Shown here: in pieces, positions 30,900 to 40,727 of the stretch | Layout: each line of letters starts with the position of its first letter | How positions within the stretch are numbered: position 1 is the stretch's first letter | DNA from: Proteromonas lacertae | Lineage: Eukaryota > Sar > Bigyra > Opalinata > Proteromonadidae | DNA length: 64,000 nt | NCBI GenBank assembly: GCA_002245135.1 | Contig: NGBS01000331.1 | Location: 1 to 64,000 of the forward strand | Direction: 5' to 3' | Made by a program: the position numbers and the translations under genes | The notes under the pieces: model-generated | Database searches by the model: none | What the model saw: only the letters and a program-made list of their open reading frames with translations | Told to the model about the DNA's origin: nothing

Positions 30900-31007
30900 A
30901 TACTTAAAAATTCTATATATTATTATTATATATGTTTGTTTTTGTTTGATAAACATACTATTAATAGTTACTATATTTTAAATAATATCAATTATAAAAA
31001 TCACAAC

Positions 31008-31379
31008 ATGTCTTATTATGGAGGATGGCCAAAAGGGTTTAAAATTAGTAAAGACTGGAATACATATATTCCTAAATCAGTTAACAGGAGTAAATGGAGA
31101 AAGAGCTATGATTTGTATAGAGACAAAGTAAAGAATGCACTACAAAACAAAACGAAAGTTAAATTACAATATAGACAATTAATGAAAATGTATGAACGAT
31201 TATTAGCTGCTAATCCACCTAAACAAAGAGGAAGACCAAAAGGAAGTAAAGATAGAGCAAAACGTAAACCAAGACGAGCCGGGCCACGAGCCGCGCCAAA
31301 GAATGATCCACATCGTATAGTTGTGCATAATGGCAGGCATTATCAGTATGGTATTCCAGTTCCTAATATGGATAATTAA
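31008..31379 (+). CDS. Basic DNA-binding protein with AT-hook
   Basis: About 123 residues from the ATG at 31,008 (MSYYGGWPKGFKISKDW). The open frame reaches further upstream but that part is not protein-like. It carries KQRGRPKGSKDRAKRKPRR near residue 75, a classical AT-hook (RGRPKG) within a strongly basic stretch, then HNGRHYQYGIPVP at the end. It probably binds the AT-rich element DNA, as a core or packaging protein. Intact. Confidence 0.65.
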   Translation: MSYYGGWPKGFKISKDWNTYIPKSVNRSKWRKSYDLYRDKVKNALQNKTKVKLQYRQLMKMYERLLAANPPKQRGRPKGSKDRAKRKPRRAGPRAAPKNDPHRIVVHNGRHYQYGIPVPNMDN

Positions 31380-31487
31380 AGTAATTCTTTATATATTCTG
31401 TTTTTTATGTAATGTTATGTGTGTTTGTTTTTTGGTGTTTGGTACTGCTATATCCGGCGGCCACTTGACAACTTGAATTGTAATATA

Positions 31488-31553
31488 AGTTACAACTGGC
31501 GCCAGTTGTAACTTGAATTGTGATGTATCCTACAACTGGGCCCAGTTGTAAGA
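31488..31553. terminator. Two GC-rich palindromes between convergent genes
   Basis: A perfect 22 bp palindrome with centre CTGGCGCCAG (31,490-31,511) and a perfect 20 bp palindrome with centre CTGGGCCCAG (31,531-31,550) share the arm ACAACTGG/CCAGTTGT. They lie in the 228 bp gap between genes that converge (31,379 and 31,608), so a bidirectional terminator is plausible. They may alternatively be protein-binding or replication sites. Confidence 0.45.
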
Positions 31554-31607
31554 TACAAGTTTAACCAAAAAAACATAATATAATATAATATAAAAAGCGA
31601 AATAAAT

Positions 31608-31844
31608 TTATATAGTCATTTTCCTTTGTTTAGTGATTTCAATAAGAGACTGAATATCCTTAAGTGTCTTATCATGTTCTAACCCTTTATTCATCATGGC
31701 ATCTATATTATTTCTAAGTTCTTCTATGTCTGTATTGTTTGGAATACAATTGTGTGCCTTTAAGTATTTGAAAAGAGCCAAAGCTATCATATACAATACA
31801 AATACGAGAACTGAAAGCAAAACAGTTATTACATCAAAGTCCAT
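31608..31844 (-). CDS. Small membrane protein with C-terminal coiled coil
   Basis: 78 residues: a transmembrane helix (about residues 6-28), then LKAHNCIPNNTDIEELRNNI and a helical, charged tail. A relic of the same gene is found at 27,800-27,850, so it is a regular part of this element family. It may be a small virion membrane or membrane-remodelling protein; the function is not known. Confidence 0.6.
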   Translation of the reverse strand: MDFDVITVLLSVLVFVLYMIALALFKYLKAHNCIPNNTDIEELRNNIDAMMNKGLEHDKTLKDIQSLIEITKQRKMTI

Positions 31845-31911
31845 GTGTGTTTATGAGAATCTTATATAAGAAAACAAAATTAATCAAAGTAATGTATTTA
31901 TTATCAATAAA

Positions 31912-32514
31912 CTAACTTACAAGACATTGGTTATTATTAATATATTCATCCTTAATGGATCTTGGTGATATTGGAGATAAGTCATAATCTGTGAGATTGA
32001 CATTGTCATTGTCATTTCCAAGCTTGACTTGTATTTCTTCTATTTCTTTATTACTATTATCATTAGGAGGAGGAGGAGGTAATATATTAGCTTCATGATT
32101 CATCATAATAATACTTTCTAATAATTGATGAGTTTTTTCAAAAGATGGGTTTCTTTTCTCCTTAATCTTGTTAACACACTCAAGGAACATATTAGGTGTA
32201 ATGCGCACAGTCTCATCTACATCAGAAATACCTAATCTTTGAATTAATTTCTCTTTACTCTCATCCCACCAACATCCATTTTTGAATCTATATTCCAAGT
32301 CTAATCTATACTGTTCATCGACGTATTTGAGTATATATCTGATCTCACTATAAGTTAATTCCTTTTTCTCGCCACATATGAGATTCCATAATTTAGATTT
32401 GGTTGGTGCCCTCATTTTGCCATCCTTTCTAAAGCAATTAATAAGTATTTGTTTATCAGAGTTCCAAAAGTTATATGGCACTGTTCTAAATTTGTGCTCC
32501 TGATCGTTATTCAT
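31912..32514 (-). CDS. Polinton protein of unknown function (200 aa)
   Basis: The N-terminal part is VPYNFWNSDKQILINCFRKD, the middle has ELTYSEIRYILKYVDEQYRL and GCWWDESKEKLIQRL, and the tail is Pro-rich and acidic. No family recognised; the middle could be a small helical DNA-binding domain. A tract of about 265 bp (32,104-32,370) recurs almost unchanged at 57,321-57,591 inside the other Polinton. Divergent from the minor capsid gene with an 85 bp gap. Confidence 0.6.
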   Translation of the reverse strand: MNNDQEHKFRTVPYNFWNSDKQILINCFRKDGKMRAPTKSKLWNLICGEKKELTYSEIRYILKYVDEQYRLDLEYRFKNGCWWDESKEKLIQRLGISDVDETVRITPNMFLECVNKIKEKRNPSFEKTHQLLESIIMMNHEANILPPPPPNDNSNKEIEEIQVKLGNDNDNVNLTDYDLSPISPRSIKDEYINNNQCLVS

Positions 32515-32599
32515 TTTTAAAAAATAAAAGTGTAATTAATACTAATAATGACAATATTGACATTATTAACGAATTTATTTTCAAAATAGATTTTATCTT

Positions 32600-33556
32600 A
32601 TGTTAGTTTCGAATCATCGTGTATACTACTTAAATTCTGATATGATTGTATTATCTGATTCCATGGGCGGAGGAAACAAGTATAAGAAGACATTAAAATT
32701 GCAATCATTCGATGATTATACTCATGTCAGCTTATTACATGCTGTTATACCCAATTCATTCCCAACTATACAGGAAGAAACAAATGATGAGTTTTCATTA
32801 GTATTCACATTGGGATGGAGACATGATGTTCAAGTAGATACACCAAAGTATCCAAACATCATAAAACACCTCAAAATACCAGAAGGATTCTATGATGAAA
32901 CTCAGATATTAAGTATGATTAATAATTTAGTCAAAAATATGACATATGATGTTTTTGGAATAAAAGATGATGCATATAATACTGAAGGTTCACATGTGTC
33001 TATTATACAAGGAAAAGGAGATTTATTTCGTATAGACAATTTCGATGATAATCAAACATATCATATTGAGGTAGCTAATGATATGAATATAATATACTAT
33101 CAAAAAGACCCAGTATATTGGATAGAAAAATTAGAGATCATCACCAAAGATCTTAGTTACAAAATATTAGGCATACCCAAAAACAATTACTGGTGTTGTT
33201 TTAAAGAATATATTCCATCTGAAGAACCAGAGAATCAACAAGAAATTATGGTTAAGCCATTCCCATTTACTCAATTACCATTTCGTCCTTCTTTGATATG
33301 GGTTAATTCTATATCCATTAGATTAGACATAGTGAATATTATGCAGGATTCAAATGTATTAGAAAATATACCCGTTTCAAATCCTGAGTTACCATTTATT
33401 ACATATCAGAATAATGACATATTGAATACATCAAAGAGATTCAATAATACCTATAACAATGGTATGATCACTATTCAGATTACTCAACAAAATGGCTATG
33501 AACTTAATCTTGATAATATTGAGTTTAATTTAGATATTGTTGTATTTAAAGTCTAA
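32600..33556 (+). CDS. Minor capsid (penton) protein
   Basis: 318 residues, intact. The start RVYYLNSDMIVLSDSMGGGN and the following KLQSFDDYTHVSLLHAVIPN match the opening of Polinton minor capsid proteins (strand, then IP motif). LKIPEGFYDETQILSMINNL is the typical IP-G-Y-----L---IN segment. In the family this is a single jelly-roll that forms the five-fold vertices. Position immediately upstream of the major capsid gene supports the call. Confidence 0.82.
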   Translation: MLVSNHRVYYLNSDMIVLSDSMGGGNKYKKTLKLQSFDDYTHVSLLHAVIPNSFPTIQEETNDEFSLVFTLGWRHDVQVDTPKYPNIIKHLKIPEGFYDETQILSMINNLVKNMTYDVFGIKDDAYNTEGSHVSIIQGKGDLFRIDNFDDNQTYHIEVANDMNIIYYQKDPVYWIEKLEIITKDLSYKILGIPKNNYWCCFKEYIPSEEPENQQEIMVKPFPFTQLPFRPSLIWVNSISIRLDIVNIMQDSNVLENIPVSNPELPFITYQNNDILNTSKRFNNTYNNGMITIQITQQNGYELNLDNIEFNLDIVVFKV

Positions 33557-33587
33557 TTTTTATATTTCTTTATTCTTTTGTTTTCTA

Positions 33588-35075
33588 ATGGCTTTATCTA
33601 TTCCAAAAGAACAGAAATATGGTGTAGATGTCCCTGTGATGCTACCCTTCTATAATTATGTGAGATTGACTCCGATGGGATCAACATCAGAATATACTCT
33701 AAGTGATAACGCGTATACAGAAGAGATTAGATGGGAGATAAGTGGAGATAATATTATCAATTTAGCTAAGTCATATATTCAATTCGATATAGATGTAGAA
33801 ACAGAACCAGTAGCAAAAGGTTCAGAAGTAGGTGCTGTTAGAGCAGATTTAAGTAAGAAACTTATAAATAAAGATAATGATTTATATCCAAGTACAATTG
33901 GAGGAATTAAAGAAGGGTTTGGCTTGGCCTCTTTTAGAATTTGTAACCAGACTGGAACAGATCTGGTCAAGCTTGATGATTCGTATGAACCATATCGTGT
34001 ATTTATGGATGAATTAGTTAGAAAGAGATGCGATATATTCTATCAAGACAATTACTATGATGGAATACAATTAGATTGAAGTAACGATGAACACAGTTAT
34101 CTTATTCAAGATGTTAATAAATGGAAAATGGATAAAGAAATGAACGGTGCATTTACTGATACTGTAGACACTGTAGAGATTTTTGATACTAGTAATAATA
34201 AAGTAACAAATGCTACTGTGTATAAGAGTAAAAAGACATTACATTTCAAATTACAGTTAGGTAAATTTTACAATACATTTGCTGCATTAAAGAGCGATGT
34301 ATTCTTTGGAGAGAGAATGTATATATGCATTCGATTCCAAACTAAAGCAAATTATGGAAATTTGAAATCATATACACCAACGAAATATTGTATTGATGAA
34401 AATGGTTATGAAGATTTAAATAATGTTATAGCATGGGATAGGAATGGTGGTATTAAAAATATGACATTTAAGAATTTTAAATTTTATGCTTATATCAACA
34501 AGGATACTCAATGCAACAATAATACCAAACAATATTGTTTATCAAAACCTATTCAATTCAATGATTTCAGATGTCATCAAATTGTTGTACCATCAGGTGG
34601 ATCTGGCATATTCAATTATTCATTCACATTGAATAGTTCCAATGGACCATTTGTTCGTTACATTATCTATAGGCCATGGATAGAATCATTAAAAAGATAT
34701 GCACATGTACCTGAAAATGCACAATTCAGATGGATGATCAATGATTTTGTATATCAGCCAGATTATACACTTATGCAATATTATGATAGCTTCATGACTG
34801 TCCGTGAATATTTCCAAGACTCATGGTTTGATATATTCAGAAAAGATAAGAAGTTCAATGACAAGTTGTTTGAGATATTGAATTTTGGCTCTAAGGATTT
34901 GGACAATATTAAGAACCAGGCAGGTAGACCTTTAGCTACTGATTTGAAAATAACCTTTGAATTTTCAACACCTGGTAAGAATGACTTTACTAATAATGAT
35001 ATATCTCATCGTTTCTATATCATCACTGGACGCATGGTCACTATTAATGGAAGTGGTATTGTAAGTGTAGTTTAA
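33588..35075 (+). pseudogene. Major capsid protein, double jelly-roll (broken)
   Basis: About 495 codons starting MALSIPKEQKYGVDVPVML, with EIRWEISGDNIINLAKSYI in the first jelly-roll and FVRYIIYRPWIESLKRYAH, PDYTLMQYYDSFMTVREYF and IYRPW-type strands in the second. Length, composition and the place between minor capsid protein and ATPase fit the Polinton hexon-like capsid protein. Fossil with about one break. Followed by the packaging ATPase after 67 bp. Confidence 0.85.
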
Positions 35076-35142
35076 AAATAATCATAATCATAATATCAAT
35101 AACGGCTATATTTCTTATAATTATGTTTTTGTTATTTTTGTT

Positions 35143-35985
35143 ATGAGTAAAGTTAATTTAGAAAAAATAAACAACATAGTCATAAATCCTGTTGAGACAG
35201 TAGTCAAAGGATGTGGAAAACGCTCCAAAGATAGTGTCCTTGGATATGACTATTTTCAGGAGCCTTTCTGCAACATATTTATTTTAGCTAAGAAAAACAG
35301 TGGTAAGACTACACTTATATTTAATATGATCCAACACTTGTTAAAAAAGGGATATGACCAAGTAGTGTATTTTTTCGTTGCAACTATATCCAAGGATATT
35401 ATATATGAGAAAATCACTGATATGCTCAAGTATAACCAAATTGAGTACCATTGCTATGATTCAGTAGTGAATGAAGATAGAGTGAATATATTGGATGCAG
35501 TATTAGATAATATCAAAGATATAGACAAAGATAATTATGATTACCCAGAGAATATATTTATATTCGATGATATATCATTTGATTTAAGAAATAAATCCGT
35601 TTCTAAATTACTTAAGTCAAACCGTCATTACAAGTCAAAAGTAATTATATCAAGTCAATATGTCACTGATATTACTCCATCAGTTCGTTTACAGCTTGAT
35701 TACTGTTTGGTATTCAAAAACCTGGTAGGTATAAGAATGTATGCATTGATATGGATCGATTTCGATGTTTTCAAATCATATTATGATTATGCAACCAAAC
35801 AGAGTAATCACTCATTTTTATATATCGATTTATATAATCATGAATTTAGAGTGAATTTTGATAGTAGAATAAGAGATAATAGTAATAATAGCTATAATCA
35901 CAATAATAAATATGATCACCTCATTTCCTATAGCAGCGATGATGAGTCCACTGATTCATCAAGTTATCCCAGCGATTCGGAATAA
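35143..35985 (+). CDS. A32/FtsK-HerA type genome-packaging ATPase
   Basis: 280 residues, intact frame. Walker A is KKNSGKTTL (about residues 50-58) after FCNIFILA; Walker B is NIFIFDDISF (about 140-149). KVIISSQYVTDITPSVR is the sensor-like segment conserved in these ATPases. In Polintons and large DNA viruses it pumps DNA into capsids. The acidic Ser/Asp-rich C-terminus overlaps the start of the next gene by about 70 bp in another frame. Homologous fragment at 55,174-55,611. Confidence 0.88.
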   Translation: MSKVNLEKINNIVINPVETVVKGCGKRSKDSVLGYDYFQEPFCNIFILAKKNSGKTTLIFNMIQHLLKKGYDQVVYFFVATISKDIIYEKITDMLKYNQIEYHCYDSVVNEDRVNILDAVLDNIKDIDKDNYDYPENIFIFDDISFDLRNKSVSKLLKSNRHYKSKVIISSQYVTDITPSVRLQLDYCLVFKNLVGIRMYALIWIDFDVFKSYYDYATKQSNHSFLYIDLYNHEFRVNFDSRIRDNSNNSYNHNNKYDHLISYSSDDESTDSSSYPSDSE

Positions 35986-36914
35986 TAATAATCCCCATAT
36001 TGTCACTAATATAATTTTTTTGTTTATTTTGCTATATTTTATGTTTGGCCGTCCTATTAAAAAACAAGCTGTATCAACAGATCTAACACCTGTCACGAGG
36101 GCACTGACATCGATTACAAGCAATTTGGGAGAAAAAGTTGGAGATGCTAAATCGATTAGAGAAATGTTGGTCGATATCAAGAATAGTGGTACAGGAGGAT
36201 CATCTGGATCAGGTGGTGGTATTGATAGTGCAACTAGCGAGAAAATTGATGGAATTGTGAATGTCATTGGAAAGACCAAATTAGAGAGTTGGGAAAATAA
36301 CATATATTATATGTTATCTATTTTGTATTCTACAATTTATGATGATGCTAATTCAATTGCTTATAATGTCAATAGTATAATGTCCTATATAGGATATCGA
36401 AGTGAATATCAAGATAGTTCATGGAAAATGGAGAATCGTATAAAATGGAGTTCTATGGGTGAAAATAACATGATATTAAAATCTGTAGATGGTCAATTAG
36501 AAATTGTTCAAGCAAGACAAGTTTTACCAAACTGTTATTGCTTTGTAAGATATGCAGCTTTTCAAACATATTTGCAAATAGAAATACTAAATCCTGTTAG
36601 AATAATAACAAGCGAACTAATAATTAATTCAATCTAAACTCCAGATGTAGAAATAATTTTAAGCAAATATTTAGGTTATACAAATAATGTACCAAGAATA
36701 GATATTTTTTTTGAGTCATTAAGTGGACATCATCAAGTATGCTTTTTTGAAATCACTCGTGATATATGTTGTTTCAGTATGAAAAATCCTACTACAGAAC
36801 ATAATGTGGATAACTTTGAAGGTAATTGTATTCTAATCCCACAAAAAATAATATTTCCATATGGTAATAATGTTATAATTCATAAAGATGATGCATTTGA
36901 TTTTAATATATGAA
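35912..36914 (+). pseudogene. Membrane-anchored structural protein following the ATPase (broken)
   Basis: An N-terminal transmembrane segment (IIFLFILLYFMF) is followed by a helical region with a Gly/Ser linker and a C-terminal beta-rich part. About one break. The gene after the ATPase in the second element (55,611-56,495) has the same plan: anchor, helical stalk, then a beta-rich domain. The two are probably counterparts, for example a virion spike or membrane protein. No named family. Confidence 0.55.
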
Positions 36915-36920
36915 TTATAA

Positions 36921-37622
36921 TTAATTCTTCTTGTTTCTCTTGTATTGTTGGTTTTGATTATCACTCTCAGTTCTTCTTTTCATCGGAGCAGGTGTTGTTG
37001 GTACTGGAATAATATCATAATCTGCAGGTTGTGTATACATATTCTCCAAATCTATATCATTTACATCCTGATTCTCAGCACACTGATCCTCATCATCCTC
37101 CTTCTCCTTCTCAAGTTTTTGCTCAAATTTCTTGATACTACTATGCACTTCAAATTTTGGGATAATAGTGTATTTTTCTTTATCCTTCTTATCTAATACA
37201 GTTATCTGTCTAATTCTCAAATCACACTGACACTCATAAAATAAATAACTTGGAGGATCTTTAATCTTGTTTAACCATGCCCAGAATCTGACAGTGTTAT
37301 TATCGTTGTCTTCAGAAAATATCACTTGGAAGCCACATTTCTTATAGTCTTTAACCATATTTGAGTCATCTGTATACTTGATGGCATAATCCACAAACAT
37401 TTTTTTCAAAGGCTCCTTTACATCTTGATAATAATTTTTAATAGGTCTTCTGTTCTTAAATAAGAACCTTCCTGGAGTAAAACTCATGACATAGTACTTT
37501 GCATCTTCAATCTTTTCTGTATTTGGTTCAGCTTCATTACACCATCCTTTTACAGTTAAATAAGTAACATCTCTATCATCTAATGTGATAAAATTAGATC
37601 CATTATTGATATTTGAACTCAT
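36921..37622 (-). CDS. Possible OB-fold DNA-binding protein
   Basis: 234 residues from the ATG at 37,622; the open frame runs 11 codons further without an ATG. The N-terminal ITLDDRDVTYLTVKGWCNEA starts like an OB-fold strand pair. The middle has VKDYKKCGFQVIFSEDNDNN and a C-terminal acidic linker leads to a basic tail (MKRRTESDNQ..YKRNKKN). A single-stranded-DNA-binding role is inferred only from the fold impression. It starts just downstream of a TGAAACGGATATAT motif (37,641-37,654). Confidence 0.45.
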   Translation of the reverse strand: MSSNINNGSNFITLDDRDVTYLTVKGWCNEAEPNTEKIEDAKYYVMSFTPGRFLFKNRRPIKNYYQDVKEPLKKMFVDYAIKYTDDSNMVKDYKKCGFQVIFSEDNDNNTVRFWAWLNKIKDPPSYLFYECQCDLRIRQITVLDKKDKEKYTIIPKFEVHSSIKKFEQKLEKEKEDDEDQCAENQDVNDIDLENMYTQPADYDIIPVPTTPAPMKRRTESDNQNQQYKRNKKN

Positions 37623-37805
37623 ACCGCCAAAATGAATATTATATATCCGTTTCACAAAAAAGATTTATGTGGTTTGAATATATTTGATACATTTGGAGCG
37701 GTTATACAAATTACCGCGCATACAATGAACATGTGTAAATTGTATAGTTTGATTACACAAGCTTATTTGATAGATTCCATTTTCATCATTTCATTACACT
37801 CAAGT

Positions 37806-38045
37806 ATGTCAGACAACCAAAAAGATACTTCAGATAAACAAGAAAAATATAAGGACTTAGATTATTGTGATTACATGCCATTCGAAGAAGCTGTAAACAG
37901 ATTCTGGGAGCGTATGGAGCAATTAGACCCTAATGGGAGAGATACCTTAGATAAAGAGTATAATCGATTTTTAAAGAATTTTAATCAAGAAAGAGAAGAA
38001 ATAATGAGAAGTAATTATAATAATTATAATAATAGTAACCATTAA
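37806..38045 (+). CDS. Small acidic hypothetical protein (79 aa)
   Basis: Starts MSDNQKDTSDKQEKYKDLDY; the longer open frame upstream is not protein-like and overlaps the divergent gene's promoter. The protein is helical and charged (FEEAVNRFWERMEQLDPNGR) and ends in an Asn/Tyr repeat. It converges on 38,058-38,693 with 12 bp between stops. No family recognised. Confidence 0.5.
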   Translation: MSDNQKDTSDKQEKYKDLDYCDYMPFEEAVNRFWERMEQLDPNGRDTLDKEYNRFLKNFNQEREEIMRSNYNNYNNSNH

Positions 38046-38057
38046 TTAATTAATTAA

Positions 38058-38693
38058 TTACGGTCTATAGTATTCTCTTTTTGATATGACTCCCACAAAT
38101 TTACAAAGACAATGATACACGCTCCATATTAACCGCTCATACTCATCTAACTCCCTATCAAAATGCACCAACTCATAGTGATTTCCTTCTTTTTCATTAT
38201 TACGTATACGTTCCCATAGGCATATTAATACATTATGAACTCCAACTTTTACTGCAGAGTACGGAACAGTATCTTTCAAACATAATTTTATAGCATCATC
38301 GACTCTATTACTTACCTCTATACAATCTTCTACACTGAGATTAAAAAATCTTGTTTGAATTCTATAATGAGTTAGAGATTCTTTAAAAATTTCTAAAATA
38401 CGCTGAATTTGAGTTATATTGAATTTCACACGTGGTAAACTCTCTTCACCAATTGGTAATGCTAAACCAGCATGTCCCTCACAATCACATATTGCTCTCT
38501 CGCTATGCTCCAAAACATCTAAATTAGCTTTATATGTATGAACATCCATTTTCTTTACATCTTTCTCATTGAATAGACATACTGGTTTTACAGCATCTTC
38601 AATCGGCAATGCTCTTTCTAATTCAGTGAAATCTAGAGGTTTAACAATACTTTTAGGTGAGTCAGTATGTTGTAATGGTGGTACAGTGTTCAT
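38058..38693 (-). CDS. Polinton protein of unknown function (211 aa)
   Basis: Starts MNTVPPLQHTDSPKSIVKPL from the ATG at 38,693. A Cys/His-containing segment (SERAICDCEGHAGLALPIG) is followed by a helical C-terminal domain (ILEIFKESLTHYRIQTRFFN; LICLWERIRNNEKEGNHYEL). Intact. The helical domain resembles viral replication or transcription accessory proteins only in general shape. No function assigned. Confidence 0.5.
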   Translation of the reverse strand: MNTVPPLQHTDSPKSIVKPLDFTELERALPIEDAVKPVCLFNEKDVKKMDVHTYKANLDVLEHSERAICDCEGHAGLALPIGEESLPRVKFNITQIQRILEIFKESLTHYRIQTRFFNLSVEDCIEVSNRVDDAIKLCLKDTVPYSAVKVGVHNVLICLWERIRNNEKEGNHYELVHFDRELDEYERLIWSVYHCLCKFVGVISKREYYRP

Positions 38694-38752
38694 GATAAGC
38701 AAAATAAAATTAATTAAAAAAAAATAAAGTAATTACGTTTAATCACTAACAC

Positions 38753-39292
38753 TTAAAGATCTTCTAAATCTTCTTCTTTATCAAGGTTTTTTGAATCGTC
38801 ACATTGCATGTTTGGCTTGATCAAATGCTTATGTTTTTTTGATGGTACTAATTCATCTAATGATTCAGATATAGCATTTAATAATTTTCTCTTGATGATG
38901 TGTATCTTATTATCATTGTCATTCACAATTTCAGGAATATCATATACATCATACCATTGATCATTATCGCTATCATAATCATCCTGCTCCATATTCGATT
39001 CAGCGTCATTTTCATCTTCACTATATGCAATGAAATCCTTTAAATTACCATTACTATCAACATCACTTGCATTTGGATCATCTTCAGGATCATAGTCATC
39101 TGATTCATCGTCAGTACATTCTGCTTCTCCATACAAGTACTTATACACATTATCTAAATAATCATTCTCTCTTTTTCTTTTTTGACTGAATCGCATTTTC
39201 TTATCTTCTAAATTTTCTTTCTTTTGGTCTTGATCATTTGATTTACCCATTATGCCTATAATATGTATGGTATTATGGTTGTTTGAATCCAT
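38753..39292 (-). CDS. Acidic nuclear-type protein (179 aa)
   Basis: From the ATG at 39,292: an N-terminal basic motif KKMRFSQKRKREND (likely nuclear signal), then a long Asp/Glu-rich middle (DDESDDYDPEDDPNASDVDS) and a second basic patch, KIHIIKRKLLNAI, with a further KKHKH. The alternation of basic and acidic blocks suggests a nuclear factor or chaperone for basic core proteins. No homologue recognised. Confidence 0.5.
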   Translation of the reverse strand: MDSNNHNTIHIIGIMGKSNDQDQKKENLEDKKMRFSQKRKRENDYLDNVYKYLYGEAECTDDESDDYDPEDDPNASDVDSNGNLKDFIAYSEDENDAESNMEQDDYDSDNDQWYDVYDIPEIVNDNDNKIHIIKRKLLNAISESLDELVPSKKHKHLIKPNMQCDDSKNLDKEEDLEDL

Positions 39293-39360
39293 AGAACACA
39301 ATATACAAAAAATAATAAAATGAAACGAATATATTTCAAATATTGATATTATGTTAATTA

Positions 39361-39720
39361 TTAACCTATTAATGTCATATTTTGTCTAGCATATTGCACA
39401 GGAGTTAAATTCTGTGCTGGGTATGATTGTTGTTGTTGTATTGGTGTATGATTTCTCTCCATTAACACTTCATCTGCCAATTTATTTAATATAGCTTGTG
39501 CTTCCTTGAATGTCCATGGATTAATACTCTTTAACATCTGTTGTGCCTCTGGAGGTAATGTTTCGAGTGTTTTCAATACTTGAGTTTGTTGATCATTTTG
39601 TACCGATTGTTGCGATTGTTGATTTGGTTGTTGTTGTGGTAGATATTGAGGGTGTTGACCATCTTGTTGATATGCAACACCACTATTAAAAGTTATTTGA
39701 GGTATTGGACCAGCTGACAT
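39361..39720 (-). CDS. Gln-rich hypothetical protein (119 aa)
   Basis: From MSAGPIPQITFNSGVAYQQD (ATG 39,720). The middle is Gln-rich, followed by a helical segment with LETLPPEAQQMLKSINPWTF and KEAQAILNKLADEVL, then another Gln-rich stretch. The order resembles scaffold or tape-like structural proteins, but this is an impression. Divergent from the basic gene at 39,795 over 74 bp. Confidence 0.45.
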   Translation of the reverse strand: MSAGPIPQITFNSGVAYQQDGQHPQYLPQQQPNQQSQQSVQNDQQTQVLKTLETLPPEAQQMLKSINPWTFKEAQAILNKLADEVLMERNHTPIQQQQSYPAQNLTPVQYARQNMTLIG

Positions 39721-39794
39721 ATTAAAAACGGCTATAATGGCAATATTGATATTATTGACTATATTATCACTCAAAAATATAATTATTTCAAATT

Positions 39795-40290
39795 ATGGTT
39801 AAAAGAAGTTCAAAAGCGAAATATCGTAAGTATATCATAGGTAAAGGCAAGTTCTGGGATGGAGTAAAGAATTTCTTTAAGAAAACAAAAATTTTATCAA
39901 CAGCAGCTAGCTTAATCCCAGGTGTAGGTCCAGCCTTAGGTAATGTTGTATCCAATGTAGGATATGGTAGAAAACGTAGAAGAAGAGGAGGACAAGCAGA
40001 ATGGAATTATGATGGTGGTATAAGTGGTGGTACCAAAGGAAGTAAAAAGTGTAATTAGTGGTGGTCCAGGCAGTATGCCCTATTTAAAAAATGGCGGAAT
40101 GGCTAATCCATTTGCTGTAAAGATGTTAGGTGGTCCAAGCACTATTCCAAAAAAGAATTGGACAAAAGGTGGTCCAAGTACTATACCGAAATTTTTGTTA
40201 GCAAAGAAAAAGACTGGTTCTGGTAAAAGACGTAAAAGTAGTAATAGTCTCGATAATCGATATATTGACAATAAGATTAGAGTTTTCTAG
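39795..40290 (+). pseudogene. Basic amphipathic core protein, pX/pVI-like (broken)
   Basis: Starts MVKRSSKAKYRKYIIGKGKF, then an amphipathic helix (FWDGVKNFFKKTKIL), a small Gly/Ala/Pro hydrophobic patch and GRKRRRRGG. The downstream part has repeated GGPSTIP motifs and a basic tail (KKKTGSGKRRK). Polintons and adenoviruses encode comparable small basic proteins that condense DNA or disrupt membranes. About one break. Related in plan to 40,349-40,636. Confidence 0.55.
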
Positions 40291-40348
40291 TCTAATTTTA
40301 TTTTTTCTATTTTAATCGTATTTCTTTATTTTCATTCGAAATAACATA

Positions 40349-40636
40349 ATGCCAAAAGGTGGTAGAAGACGTAGATGCGTTTATGGAAGAAGGGGTGGTT
40401 CATTTTGGGGTAAGTTAAAAAATTGGGGTTCCAAAGCATTTAACTGGGCAAAGGATCATAAAATAGCATCCAAAATAGCTAGGGAATTTGGAAAGAACGA
40501 TATCGCAGATGGATTATCAACAATGGGATTTGGTCGTAGTAGGTCAGGAAGAGGTAGATTACCATTCAATGGAGGTGGGAGTAATCAACAAGCATTATTG
40601 AATGCATATTTAAAATCAAAGGTGGCTCGAATGTAA
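40349..40636 (+). CDS. Basic amphipathic protein, pX/pVI-like (95 aa)
   Basis: MPKGGRRRRCVYGRRGGSFW is followed by an amphipathic helix (GKLKNWGSKAFNWAKDHKIA), then GRSRSGRGR and a C-terminal LLNAYLKSKVARM. It shares the FW-K--K-F pattern with the preceding gene, suggesting a tandem pair of virion core or membrane-active proteins. Intact. Confidence 0.6.
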   Translation: MPKGGRRRRCVYGRRGGSFWGKLKNWGSKAFNWAKDHKIASKIAREFGKNDIADGLSTMGFGRSRSGRGRLPFNGGGSNQQALLNAYLKSKVARM

Positions 40637-40727
40637 ACTTGACTTTTAATAATGCTAATAATACTTATATTATTATTTTCATTGTTATTTTTGTTAATTT
40701 TATTTTTTCATAACATAGAAATAAAAA

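Noticed and set aside
30699-30981. Thr/Val-rich frames over the Ser tail of 30,405-30,899
   Set aside because: Artefacts of the AGT repeat read in other frames.
37632-37805. N-terminal extension of the 37,806 gene
   Set aside because: It overlaps the divergent gene's promoter and is not protein-like; the ATG at 37,806 starts a charged domain.
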